Shown here one piece after another: positions 51,528 to 59,954 of a stretch of 64,000 nucleotides of DNA. Source of the DNA: SURF-21 sp964529285 (GTDB taxonomy: Bacteria; Actinomycetota; Geothermincolia; Geothermincolales; RBG-13-55-18); the NCBI GenBank assembly GCA_964529285.1, contig CAZGWK010000009.1, positions 13,704 through 77,703 of the forward strand, in the 5' to 3' direction. The position numbers and the translations under genes were made by a program. Below the pieces are notes generated by a model. It did not search any database, was not told where the DNA came from, and worked only from the letters and a program-made list of their open reading frames with translations. The stretch's first letter is position 1, and the number at the start of each line of letters is the position of its first letter.

Positions 51528-52400
51528 ATGATCGTCGATGCCCATACCCACATGCATACCGCCATATACGGCGTCACCACCGATCCCGGGCGCAGGAAGA
51601 TGACCCGGCTGTTGATGTGGAACTACGAGCTGCTGGGGTTCAACAATCCCTTGTGGAGTGGATCGCCTCCGGAGTGGGGGCGTATCATCATCGCCATGGA
51701 AGGCCAGTTGCGCATCTCCCAGGGATGCAGGGAGAACCTCCTGCGCTACATGGACAGGAACGGTATAGACAGGAGCGTCGTCTGCCCCGTTGCCCCCTTC
51801 GCCACTCCCGGGGAATGCCTGGACACCTGCGCGGGTGAGTCCCGGCTCATCCCCTTCACCTGCGCGCACCCCTCCCAGGAATGGGAGAGAGGGCTGAAGG
51901 ATGCCATGCGGGGTGGGTGCAAGGGGCTCAAGATACATAACATCCTGCAGCGCGTCCCCCCGGAGGATCCTTTCTGGTTCGACGTACTGGAGGCCTTCGC
52001 GCCCTACGGCAGACCGGTGCAGATGCATTCCGGGGAATTCGACTACTATATCGTGAAGGACGGCTATGCGCCCTATGGAGATACGCTGCGTTTCGAGAAG
52101 CTGATCGCAACCTTCCCGCAGGTGCCGTTCATACTCGTACATTCAGGACTGTATTTCCCCGCTAAGGCGCTGGAGCTGGCCAGACGATACGAGAACGTCT
52201 ATCTGGAGACCTCCTTCCAGCCTCAGCGGGTGGTGAGGAAGGCGCTGTCCATAGCCGGGCGGGACCGGGTGATGTTCGGCTCCGACTGGCCGGAGAGCGA
52301 CTCCAAGTATGCGCTGAGGATAGCGCGCAGGGTGGCGGGGGAGGATGACGCGTTACTGGACAAGCTAACAGGCGGGAACATCCTGGCCCTCGTGTCCTGA
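51528..52400 (+). CDS. Amidohydrolase-family (ACMSD-like) TIM-barrel protein
   Basis: A 290-aa member of the amidohydrolase_2 group. Metal ligands can be placed at HTH in IVDAHTHMH near the N-terminus, His in PVQMHSGEFD, His in FILVHSG, and Asp in RVMFGSDWPESD. The group includes decarboxylases such as aminocarboxymuconate-semialdehyde decarboxylase as well as hydrolases. ATG 51528 follows AAGGAG by 7 nt; an earlier in-frame start at 51468 adds 20 basic residues. It follows the saccharopine-dehydrogenase-like gene by 151 bp. Confidence 0.85.
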   Translation: MIVDAHTHMHTAIYGVTTDPGRRKMTRLLMWNYELLGFNNPLWSGSPPEWGRIIIAMEGQLRISQGCRENLLRYMDRNGIDRSVVCPVAPFATPGECLDTCAGESRLIPFTCAHPSQEWERGLKDAMRGGCKGLKIHNILQRVPPEDPFWFDVLEAFAPYGRPVQMHSGEFDYYIVKDGYAPYGDTLRFEKLIATFPQVPFILVHSGLYFPAKALELARRYENVYLETSFQPQRVVRKALSIAGRDRVMFGSDWPESDSKYALRIARRVAGEDDALLDKLTGGNILALVS

Positions 52401-52476
52401 GGGGGCCCGGCGGGGGGGCTGATAACTTAGAAAGGGGACCTCGCGCCGGAGCATTGCCTGCCTCCGTGGGCATGGA

Positions 52477-52500
52477 GCGTTGCCACAATATCGGCAACGC
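52477..52500. terminator. Hairpin without T-run between converging genes
   Basis: GCGTTGCC (52477-52484) and GGCAACGC (52493-52500) form an 8-bp stem with an 8-nt loop. There is no T-run, so it may be a weak or Rho-assisted terminator between the amidohydrolase and the converging mosaic protein gene. Confidence 0.4.
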
Positions 52501-52622
52501 CAAGAATCGGGGTTAATCATGGAAGTTCTTTTTGTTCAGCGGCACTCTGCGGCATACATTGGTGACGCTGTGAGAATGTCGCAACGGCGATCGAATGCCC
52601 GCTTGTTGGTGAGACGAATTAC

Positions 52623-55600
52623 TTAATAACCGACCACGTCGTGGCCGCCCTGGCTGGTGCCGAAGGAGCCCATGTAGCTGAAATACATCGCCCTCTCTGC
52701 CAGCAGCGTGGGCGATCCGTCTTTGGATGACACCCGTATGGAGAACTCCAGGGATTCCCGATCGAGCACCTGGTTGGCGTAGACCGTAGAGCGGGAATTG
52801 GGAGGCAGCTCCAGCTCCTGGGTGATCACGTCGCCGCTGAAGAGGATGTAGTCGATGATCGCCGTCTTCGCCTCGGGCGCGGTGTTCTGGACAAGCACCC
52901 AGGTCTCGAATTGTGAACCGGGATTGCCGGTGTAACCTTCCGCGAAATAGAAATTCGACGCGGGTACCGTGGCTCCCAGGCAGTTGTGGCCGCCCTCCCA
53001 GGCATCGCGATAGGAGAAATACATGGCCCGCTCTACCACCACGGGCACGTCTGAGTGGATGTGCGCGCTGACCATCTGCCCCTGCCCCACCTCGGCGTCG
53101 GCGCTCACGGTCATACGGCTTCTTGCGGCCGCTACGTGCTCCACAGCGCGCGTACTGCCGTCCGGGAACATGTAGGTCACGGTGACCGCGGCGGGCTGCT
53201 CGTTCTCGTTGGCCACGAGTATCCACTCGTCGAACTGGCTGCCCTCCCAGCCGGTGTAACCCTCGGCGAGGTACCAGTCGTTGCGGGCACCCGTGGCCGC
53301 CATGCCGTTATGGCCTCCCGGCCATACGCCGTTGTAGACGAAATACATGGCCCGCTCCGCGACTACCGGGAGCTCGGAACGGATGCGGGCGCTCACCTCT
53401 CGGCCCTCGCCAACCTCGGTGTCGACGTTGATCGAGATACGGCGGCGTCCCGGCACCAGGTAATCCTTACGCATGGTCTCACCGCCGGGGAACAGGTAGT
53501 CGATAGTGACCAGGGATGCCTCGGACTGGGGATTGAGCAGCAGCAGCCACTCCTCGAAAGGACTCTCCGGGGTTCCGGTGAAACCTTCCGCGAAGAAGAG
53601 ATCGATGCTGGGAGCATTGGCCCCGATGACGTCGTCGCCCCCGTTGATGCCGTTGTGTTGATAGTACATGGAGCGTTCGCAGATGAGGCCGTCCTCACCC
53701 GTGATGATGGCGGCTATCCCGTTCTCGGCGGGCATCTCGGCGTTGACGTAGACCGTGCGCCGGCTGTGCGCCGGCACCAGGTGCTGCGTCTCCTTCTCCG
53801 TGCCGCCTTCCGTCAGATAGGTTACGGTGACGGCCATTTCACCGCTACCCATGTTGGAGAGGAGGATGTATTCATCGAAGCCGGGCTGCGTGCTTCCTTC
53901 CGCGAAATACCACGTTGACGGAAGTTGCGCCGAGGAACTGTTCGCGCAGCTCGCCTCCACGGGAGGCACTCCGTCCGCCTCGCCGGCGGCGGTGTTGCGC
54001 AGCGTGGCTCCCAGGGGCAGGTCGTTTCCCACCTGCACCATGAAGGTGACCACGGCCTCCTCGCCCGGGGCGATCACACCTGCAGCCTCGCCGGGCGAGT
54101 TCACCGCCATGCCAGATACCAGGGGAGAGGAGCCGCCGGTGTCGGGGACGCGCTCTCCGTTCAGGGTGGTAGTATGGGTCACGTAGCTGGTGTACGCAGG
54201 AACGGAGTCGCTCATGCTGGCGCTGCTCGCGGCCGCTCCTCCGTCGTTGCTCAGGCGCAAGGTATAGGATATCACCTGGCCGCGGGTGACCGTACCCGGC
54301 GGGTTCGCCGTCTTGACCAGGTTCAAGACGGCGGGGCTCTCCCCGATTTCCAGGGTGAACTGCTTGAAGTCGCCCTGCTGGGCGTCGGCCGCCTCGATGG
54401 TGAAGGCGGAGCTCCCCGCGGTGGTGGGGGTTCCCGACAGCGTTCCCCCGGGCGAGAGCGAAAGCCCGGGCGGAAGCGTCTCCGCGTATACGAACCAGGT
54501 ATAGGGGGCCGTCCCCCCTGCGGCCTCCAGATCGACGGAGTATGGACTGCCCGCGGCTCCCGCCGGCAGAGGGGAGGATGTGGTTATCTGGACGGCGGAG
54601 AGTGGCGGGGTGCCGCCGTAGGGTGCGTTCAGGTAAGGCCTCCAGTCCAGGTTTCCGGAGAAGGTTTCCCCGTAGGTTATCCCGCCGTAGCTGGGTCCGT
54701 GGGGGCTGTTCCAGTAGCACCACACGGCGTCCAGCGTAGACGCTGACTGGTTGTCCACGGCATGGGTCGTATTGCCGCCGAAGCTGTTGTAGCGCAGGCT
54801 GGTCACCTCGGCGGCGCTGCCGACCAGGACGCCCACCCCGCAGCCGCTGATATCGTTCGCGGTGATGGTGTTGTCGCCGGGAAAGACCATGTTGACCCCG
54901 GCGGTGGAAGCGCCGCTGATGGTGTTGCCGTCTATGAGGATGGGGGCGTAGGAGCTGCCCCAGTCGTCCCAGGTGTCGATCCCGTATTCATCCGTGTCCG
55001 TGATGGTGTTGTCCTGAACGGTCACGCCGTTCATATCGCTCTGCATGCCCACCCCGGCATCACGACCGTTGGGGGAGGAGACGTCGTGGATGTAGCAGTC
55101 ATGGATGTTGATGTTGGTGGCGTATTTCCCCGGACCGTTGCCCCAGATGGAGATGCCGTGCGCCCAGGTGGTGCCGGTGTGCCCGTGGTGGATATTGTAG
55201 ATCTCGCAGTTATCCACCTCCACGTCGCTGCACTGCCCGATGTTTATGCCCACCGTGCCGTAGGTGACGGGGGAACGGGTCGGCGTTCCGATGTCGTGCA
55301 CGATGCAATCCGCGATGCGCACGTCGGAGGTGGTCGCGTATTCCGATACGATGATGCCCGAGGCGTCGGAGCCGCCCGCATATTCCGGATTGGTGACCGT
55401 GAAACCCTCGAAGGTGATGCCGCTGGTACGCAGCCTGACCACGTAGGGCCAGGTGTCCAGCCCGTCGATGATGGTACTTGCTGCACCCGAGGTCGACCTC
55501 ACGGTAAGGGCCTTGTTGACGTAGAGCTGCTCGTTGTAGGTGCCGGGGTCCACCTCGATGATGTCACCGGGAAAGGCAGCGTCCAGGGCGGACTGTATGG

Positions 55601-56735
55601 TGGTGTACTTGCGCGTCGGGCCCACGGGTATGATGTTGGTGCGCTCGGCGTAGCCGACGGCGTAGTTGGTGGAGGGGGTGTTGGTCCTGCCCGAGAACCA
55701 CATCTTTAGAACCTTGTCGCCACCGTGGCCGTCGAAGCCGGTGGCGCTGTAGAGAACGGACGGCGTGTAGGTGCGGACGTCTCTCCAGGGGATGCCGTCG
55801 TCCTTGCTCAACTGGGGGTTGTCGGGGTCCCTGGTCCAGTTGATGCCGTCCGGGGAGGTGGCGTAGCCGATCCCCTCGTTGCCTCCGCCGGAGGGGCCGC
55901 TTCCCGAGTACCACATGTGCCACTCGCCGTTGACGTCGGGTATCACCGTGCCGTTGGTCGCGTAATCGCTGTCCCAATCACCGGGGTTGCCGTGGTCGAG
56001 AACGGGATCGTTGCCGTACCTGGTCCAGTGATTGCCGTCCGCGCTGTATCCCAGGCCGATTACCTCGAGCCCGCCCGTAGTGCCGTCGTAATACATGGAG
56101 AAGGTATAATCGAAGGGGTTGCTGCCGGTATTGGTGGCGGAGGGGTTGTAGAGCACGGAGACCGGGCCGTACGAGCCGCGGTTCCAGTCCGGACTCACCC
56201 CGGTGACCAGGGGATAGGTAGCGTCCTGGGTAAGAGCCTGGTCGTTGACCCAGTTCACCCCGTCTGTGGAATCGGCCGTGCGTATAGCGTTGATGCTGTA
56301 GATGAACGAGGGATCCCAGTACCACATCTTATAATAATAGGTACCAGCCCCGTAACCTGCGGGAACGTAGACCACCTTGGCGTGGTAGCCGCTCGCGGAT
56401 ATCCCCTGCATCTCCACGGGGGCGGTCCAGTTGGTCCCGTCGTTGGAGTACGTGACGGCCTCGTTATGGGTAGCGCCTGGCTCGGAGGAATATCCCCCGT
56501 ACCACATCTTGTAGTAATACGAAGCGCCTTGGCCGGAGAACTGGTCGGCGTCATACAGTAAGCAGGGGTAGTAGGCACGGTGGTTCGCTGGATCGTAGAC
56601 GGGATTAGCGGGGTCCTCCACCCAGGTAACCTCGGAAGCCAGCGCCACTCCGCTGCCCAGCGAAATCAGTGAGGCGGCCAGGAGCAGTGCTGCCGCCAAT
56701 CCCACGTAGCCTTTCAAAAAGCGAAAACGAGACAT
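52623..56735 (-). CDS. Large secreted mosaic protein: beta-propeller, beta-helix, Ig-like domains, four FAEG repeats
   Basis: A 1370-aa exported protein. After a signal peptide (about 8-34), residues 35-385 have repeats of the type KMWYGGYSS/DGTNWT/HMWYSGSG, as in GH43/GH32-type beta-propellers. Residues about 390-720 are a right-handed beta-helix (ITFEGFTVTN, NINIHDCYIHDVS, VTVQDNTITDTDEYGI). A putative-Ig He_PIG domain (ITTSSPLPAGAAGSPYS to LSGTPTTAG) and a DUF11-like domain (LVKTANPPGTVTRGQVISYTL) follow. Four FAEG modules begin near 941, 1045, 1153 and 1261. The ATG at 56735 follows GGAGGAG by 7 nt. It has no visible LPXTG or membrane anchor. It is probably a surface or matrix glycan-binding protein. 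Confidence 0.85.
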   Translation of the reverse strand: MSRFRFLKGYVGLAAALLLAASLISLGSGVALASEVTWVEDPANPVYDPANHRAYYPCLLYDADQFSGQGASYYYKMWYGGYSSEPGATHNEAVTYSNDGTNWTAPVEMQGISASGYHAKVVYVPAGYGAGTYYYKMWYWDPSFIYSINAIRTADSTDGVNWVNDQALTQDATYPLVTGVSPDWNRGSYGPVSVLYNPSATNTGSNPFDYTFSMYYDGTTGGLEVIGLGYSADGNHWTRYGNDPVLDHGNPGDWDSDYATNGTVIPDVNGEWHMWYSGSGPSGGGNEGIGYATSPDGINWTRDPDNPQLSKDDGIPWRDVRTYTPSVLYSATGFDGHGGDKVLKMWFSGRTNTPSTNYAVGYAERTNIIPVGPTRKYTTIQSALDAAFPGDIIEVDPGTYNEQLYVNKALTVRSTSGAASTIIDGLDTWPYVVRLRTSGITFEGFTVTNPEYAGGSDASGIIVSEYATTSDVRIADCIVHDIGTPTRSPVTYGTVGINIGQCSDVEVDNCEIYNIHHGHTGTTWAHGISIWGNGPGKYATNINIHDCYIHDVSSPNGRDAGVGMQSDMNGVTVQDNTITDTDEYGIDTWDDWGSSYAPILIDGNTISGASTAGVNMVFPGDNTITANDISGCGVGVLVGSAAEVTSLRYNSFGGNTTHAVDNQSASTLDAVWCYWNSPHGPSYGGITYGETFSGNLDWRPYLNAPYGGTPPLSAVQITTSSPLPAGAAGSPYSVDLEAAGGTAPYTWFVYAETLPPGLSLSPGGTLSGTPTTAGSSAFTIEAADAQQGDFKQFTLEIGESPAVLNLVKTANPPGTVTRGQVISYTLRLSNDGGAAASSASMSDSVPAYTSYVTHTTTLNGERVPDTGGSSPLVSGMAVNSPGEAAGVIAPGEEAVVTFMVQVGNDLPLGATLRNTAAGEADGVPPVEASCANSSSAQLPSTWYFAEGSTQPGFDEYILLSNMGSGEMAVTVTYLTEGGTEKETQHLVPAHSRRTVYVNAEMPAENGIAAIITGEDGLICERSMYYQHNGINGGDDVIGANAPSIDLFFAEGFTGTPESPFEEWLLLLNPQSEASLVTIDYLFPGGETMRKDYLVPGRRRISINVDTEVGEGREVSARIRSELPVVAERAMYFVYNGVWPGGHNGMAATGARNDWYLAEGYTGWEGSQFDEWILVANENEQPAAVTVTYMFPDGSTRAVEHVAAARSRMTVSADAEVGQGQMVSAHIHSDVPVVVERAMYFSYRDAWEGGHNCLGATVPASNFYFAEGYTGNPGSQFETWVLVQNTAPEAKTAIIDYILFSGDVITQELELPPNSRSTVYANQVLDRESLEFSIRVSSKDGSPTLLAERAMYFSYMGSFGTSQGGHDVVGY

Positions 56736-57148
56736 CTGTCTTCTCCTCCGCGCGAGGCGCATATTCTTCGCCCGCCGCAAAAACGATTGCATTATATGTC
56801 AACTATCTAATTAATAATACGTAATAATTCCGCCCCCCATTGCAATAATTTGGCGAAAGGCACCATTCAGGGGGGGAGTGGACGTTATGAAGCTTGAATG
56901 ACGCACCTAAAACACCCCCGTTGCACGGGAATTCCACGCCTGAAAGCGCCAGGGGACCTTTGGTCCAGGGAGAAACCGAGGTGACCAGGCGCGCAGTGGA
57001 ACCTTGGCGCCGGCGGCAAGCGATGCCCCAGATGAACGCGACGCCGGAACTTCCTCCTGCCTGGTACTGGCGGGGGTATAGTAGAATAACCTCAAAGCCG
57101 GAACGGGGTCGCGGGACAATTGGGCCGCAGAAGGAAGGAGTGGAGCAG
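56736..57148. other. Divergent promoter region of two FAEG-repeat genes
   Basis: This 413-bp region separates the mosaic gene (leftward) from the repeat-only gene (rightward). Next to the mosaic gene it is AT-rich. Towards the repeat-only gene it is GC-rich, and the open frames there lack ribosome sites and look non-coding. A TATAGT at 57077 may serve the rightward gene but has no good -35 partner. Confidence 0.45.
56791..56802 (-). promoter_or_regulatory. Consensus -10 box upstream of the mosaic protein gene
   Basis: On the minus strand a perfect TATAAT (56796-56791) lies 56 nt upstream of the ATG. A TTGACA abuts it directly (56802-56797), too close to be its -35 box. The flank is AT-rich. 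Confidence 0.45.
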
Positions 57149-58549
57149 GTGAAAAAGGGAATGCCGCTGGCAGCAGTCATCATCTTCTCGATCCTTCTAT
57201 CCCCGCTCTGCATGGGGATATCGGGAGTAAAGGCAGCAACCAAACTGCCGGATACCTGGTATTTCGCGGAGGGGACGACCAGGGAGGGCTTCTTCGAATA
57301 CATCTCCCTGCAGAACCCCTCGGCCGAGACGACCCGGGCGACCATCAACTATATGACCAACGAGGGCCCCATAGGGCCTTACGTCTACGATATCCCGCCG
57401 GTTTCCCGCGCAACGGTGTATGTCAACGGCTACCTTGACCCGGGCCTGGATGTATCGGCGAAAGTCGAGAGCAGCCTGGGCCTGGTGGCGGAACGCCCCA
57501 TGTACTTCTCTTACAAGGGTATGTGGGAGGGCGGTCACGTCGTGGAGGGGGTCACCTCGACCGGCACGGAGTGGTATTTTGCCGAAGGCACCACGCGGCC
57601 GGGGTTCGAGGAATGGCTGTGTATCCAGAACCCGCAGGAAGATGACGTCGCAGTGACCGTCAGCTTTTTCACCCCGTCCGTGGTGGAGGTGGAGGATTAC
57701 GTGGTTCCAGCCCTGCACCGCCGCACGCTGGACGTCAACCTCGAGGTGGCGAAGCTGTGGCCCGACGAGCCCTACCAGGACGTGAGCGTCCGGGTGGAGG
57801 CTGCGCAGGGGATCATCGTCGAGCGTCCCATGTACTTTTTATACGAGGACGACTGGGAAGGCGGCCACGCCGTGGTGGGAGAGACCCAGCCGGGCACGGA
57901 ATGGTATCTTGCGGAGGGATACTGCGAATGGAATTTCGACACCTGGCTCTGTTTCCTCAACCCTAACCTGGAGACCGCAAACATCACCATCAACTACCGG
58001 CGCAGCGACGGAGCGCCCCTGCCGCCGCAGAAGGAAAAGGTATCGGGGCTCTCGCGCCATACGGTCTTCGTCAACGACGTGGTGGGAAAGGGAGAGTTCT
58101 CCTTCCATATAACGTCCGATCAGCCCATCGTGGTCGAAAGGCCCATGTATTTCTCTTACAGGTACATCTGGGAGGGAGGACACGACAATATGGCCGTCGA
58201 CCGCACCTCCGGGGAATGGTACCTGGCCGAGGGAGCGACCTGGAAGGGCCTGGAGACCTACTTGACCATATTGAACCCGCTGGAAGTGGACCAGACGGTG
58301 ATCGTCGAGTACCTCATGGAGGACAGCGGGTACGAGCAAGTGGTGTTCGTGGTCTCCGGCCATTCGCGGTATACACGCAATGTGAACGCCGACGTGGGTC
58401 CGGGACACGACGTCTCCTTTCGCGTGATAGCAACACAGAACACTGAACCGGTGAGGCCGGGGGAGATAGTTGTAGAACGCCCCATGTATTTTCTCTACCA
58501 GGGCACGCTGCCCGGGGGCCACGTGGCCTCGGGTTACCCGGCCGATTAA
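57149..58549 (+). CDS. Secreted protein made of four FAEG repeats
   Basis: A 466-aa exported protein. A signal peptide (MKKGMPLAAVIIFSILLSPL, cleavage near residue 28) is followed by nothing but four modules of about 105 aa starting near residues 35, 141, 251 and 356. Each reads WYFAEG or WYLAEG, then NP in the middle, a SRxT-VN segment, and VERPMYF with a following GGH. This copy is the cleanest definition of the module as a free-standing unit. GTG 57149 follows AAGGAG by about 9 nt; an in-frame GTG at 57140 is the alternative. Function unknown; a beta-sandwich adhesion or cell-wall-binding role is a guess. Confidence 0.85.
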   Translation: MKKGMPLAAVIIFSILLSPLCMGISGVKAATKLPDTWYFAEGTTREGFFEYISLQNPSAETTRATINYMTNEGPIGPYVYDIPPVSRATVYVNGYLDPGLDVSAKVESSLGLVAERPMYFSYKGMWEGGHVVEGVTSTGTEWYFAEGTTRPGFEEWLCIQNPQEDDVAVTVSFFTPSVVEVEDYVVPALHRRTLDVNLEVAKLWPDEPYQDVSVRVEAAQGIIVERPMYFLYEDDWEGGHAVVGETQPGTEWYLAEGYCEWNFDTWLCFLNPNLETANITINYRRSDGAPLPPQKEKVSGLSRHTVFVNDVVGKGEFSFHITSDQPIVVERPMYFSYRYIWEGGHDNMAVDRTSGEWYLAEGATWKGLETYLTILNPLEVDQTVIVEYLMEDSGYEQVVFVVSGHSRYTRNVNADVGPGHDVSFRVIATQNTEPVRPGEIVVERPMYFLYQGTLPGGHVASGYPAD

Positions 58550-58558
58550 ACCTTTTCC

Positions 58559-58647
58559 GGCCCGGGGCCTCCAGGTAGCCCGAGCCTTGGGGTAATGGTC
58601 TCGTTCCGCTAACACGCTCCGCTCCGACCAACCCCATAGTCTCGGGC
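58559..58647. repeat. Family A palindromic intergenic repeat, copy 4 (nested)
   Basis: A left end of the family, GGCCCGGGGCCTCCAGGTA (58559-58577), leads into a shorter palindrome with ends GCCCGAG (58578-58584) and CTCGGGC (58641-58647). Inner arms TTGGGGTAATGGTC and GACCAACCCCATAG pair. Both ends differ from GCCCGGGG/CCCCGGGC by matching changes. It lies just after the repeat-only secreted gene. Confidence 0.7.
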
Positions 58648-58773
58648 AGGCTCGGCTCATATACCGCAACGAAGCTCCAGATAATGTCTCGCTTAGCTGC
58701 GAGCGAACCGGTAGTTCCCCGTCCTTGTGTCGGCAAATACGTTTATATATTACTCTCACGTTAATGACTCAAT

Positions 58774-58802
58774 TTGCTTCACCTCGGGATTTGGGATAAT
58801 AT
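58774..58802 (+). promoter_or_regulatory. Promoter for the ADP-forming acyl-CoA synthetase beta subunit
   Basis: TTGCTT (58774-58779) and TAATAT (58797-58802) are 17 nt apart, 41 bp before the ATG at 58844. Confidence 0.6.
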
Positions 58803-58843
58803 TTCTTGTCGTAACGGAGGGATGAGGAGCATCGGAGGATGTT

Positions 58844-59530
58844 ATGGGTATAATCGACGAGGCGGTGGCCAGAGGGCAAAAAGCGCTTTCTGAATACGAA
58901 GCGAAGAAGTTCCTGAGTGAGCGCAAGATCCCGGTGACCAGTGAAGAGCTCGTAGTGGGCGAGGACGAGGCGGTAGCGGCCGCCGAAAGACTGGGTTTTC
59001 CCGTCGTCCTTAAGGCAAACGGACCCGATATTGCGCACAAGACCGAGCGGAACCTCGTACAGGTGGGGCTGGACAGCCCGGACGAGGTGAGGAAGGCATA
59101 TAAGACGATAGTCGAGAACCTCGGCGACGATACCTACGACGGTATCCTGGTGCAGGAGATGATCAAGGGTGAACGCGAACTGGTGGTCGGCCTGGTAAGA
59201 GACCCACAGTTCGGGCCCTGCGTCATGTTCGGGCTGGGAGGAATCTTCACGGAAGTGCTCAAGGACACCTCTTTCAGGGTGGCGCCCATCGAGAAATACG
59301 ACGCCCTGCAGATGATGGAAGAGATCAAGAGCAAGGCGATACTGGGACCCTTCCGCGGCAAGGAGGAGGTCAACCGCGACCACCTTGCGGATATCCTTAT
59401 CGCCATCGGCGATATCGGTATGGAATACGATGCCGTAAAGGAGATCGATATGAACCCGGTGATCATCCAGGGGTCGGACCCAGTCGTCGTCGACTCGCTG
59501 ATCGTGCTCGGAAACGGCGACAAAGAATAA
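58844..59530 (+). CDS. ADP-forming acetyl/acyl-CoA synthetase, beta subunit (ATP-grasp)
   Basis: A 228-aa ATP-grasp protein. LSEYEAKKFLSERKIPV at the N-terminus, GFPVVLKANGPDIAHKTE, MFGLGGIFTEVLKD and the metal-binding EIDMNPVII are the family blocks. It corresponds to the beta subunit of ADP-forming acetate-CoA ligase, which makes ATP from an acyl-CoA in archaea and some anaerobic bacteria. The alpha subunit that binds CoA (about 460 aa) is not in the window, so it must be elsewhere. Its neighbours are a CoA-transferase pair and an AMP-forming synthetase. CATCGGAGGATGTT precedes the ATG. Confidence 0.88.
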   Translation: MGIIDEAVARGQKALSEYEAKKFLSERKIPVTSEELVVGEDEAVAAAERLGFPVVLKANGPDIAHKTERNLVQVGLDSPDEVRKAYKTIVENLGDDTYDGILVQEMIKGERELVVGLVRDPQFGPCVMFGLGGIFTEVLKDTSFRVAPIEKYDALQMMEEIKSKAILGPFRGKEEVNRDHLADILIAIGDIGMEYDAVKEIDMNPVIIQGSDPVVVDSLIVLGNGDKE

Positions 59531-59612
59531 CCCCACTAAGAAAAGGACGCGTTTCCGCGCCTTTCTTGCCCACGAAGGCTATTCTCCCAGCTTTTTTCAC
59601 TATTACCTACGT

Positions 59613-59703
59613 ACGCGTGCCAGGCCCCCACATTCGGAAATGTGGAGGCGCTGGGACACCGCCGCGTCACCCTTCGGGTGCCGCTGTCGCTTACGCGATG
59701 CAA
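59613..59703. repeat. Family B hairpin repeat, copy 2
   Basis: Hairpin CCACATT-CGGA-AATGTGG is followed by CACCCTTCGGGTG and the end CGCTGTCGCTTACGCGATGCAA. Apart from the hairpin arms and a few bases it equals the copy at 33456-33543. Confidence 0.85.
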
Positions 59704-59798
59704 CCTGGAGTTGCCGGCTAAGAAGAAAAGGACGCGTTTCACGCGCCTTTCTTGCCCACGAAGGCTATTCTCCCAGCTTTTTTCACTATTACCTACGT

Positions 59799-59889
59799 AC
59801 GCGTGCCAGGCCCCCACATTCGGAAATGTGGAGGCGCTGGGACACCGCCGCGTCACCCTTCGGGTGCCGCTGTCGCTTACGCGATGCAA
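59799..59889. repeat. Family B hairpin repeat, copy 3
   Basis: Same sequence as copy 2, exactly 186 bp further on, carried by the tandem duplication. Confidence 0.9.
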
Positions 59890-59911
59890 CCTGGAGTTGC
59901 CGGCTAAGAAG

Positions 59912-59938
59912 AAAAGGACGCGTTTCACGCGTCCTTTT
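59912..59938. terminator. Intact terminator hairpin between converging genes
   Basis: Stem AAAAGGACGCG (59912-59922) and CGCGTCCTTTT (59928-59938) with loop TTTCA. It serves the CoA-transferase operon from the right and the ATP-grasp gene from the left. The two copies to its left (near 59541 and 59726) have decayed right arms. Confidence 0.85.
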
Positions 59939-59954
59939 CTTAGTGGTTTAAGGG

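Larger units (their letters stand above)
59533..59946. repeat. 186-bp tandem repeat splitting a 19-bp inverted-repeat terminator
   Basis: The outer arms CCACTAAGAAAAGGACGCG (59533-59551) and CGCGTCCTTTTCTTAGTGG (59928-59946) are perfect inverted repeats and would form one strong bidirectional terminator between two converging genes. Between them lie two tandem units with a 186-bp period (185 in the first 20 bp owing to a 1-bp difference), each ending with a renewed terminator left arm AAAAGGACGCGTTTC. Each unit contains one family B element. An open frame of 130 codons crosses it only because 186 is a multiple of three. Confidence 0.9.

Noticed and set aside
54762..55709. 315-codon plus-strand frame within the mosaic protein gene
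   Set aside because: It is antisense to the beta-helix region; Gly/Val/Asp-rich shadow composition and no start context.
56803..57348. 181-codon minus-strand frame between the two FAEG-repeat genes
   Set aside because: It is antisense to the N-terminal part of the repeat-only gene; the similarity to FAEG wording is not in this frame, and it has no ribosome site.
59536..59928. 130-codon open frame encoding two identical 62-aa repeats
   Set aside because: It arises because the 186-bp DNA repeat is a multiple of three; the DNA is terminator plus hairpin element, without a ribosome site.
59533..59946. CRISPR-like direct repeats
   Set aside because: The whole 186-bp unit is duplicated, so there is no repeat/spacer alternation.
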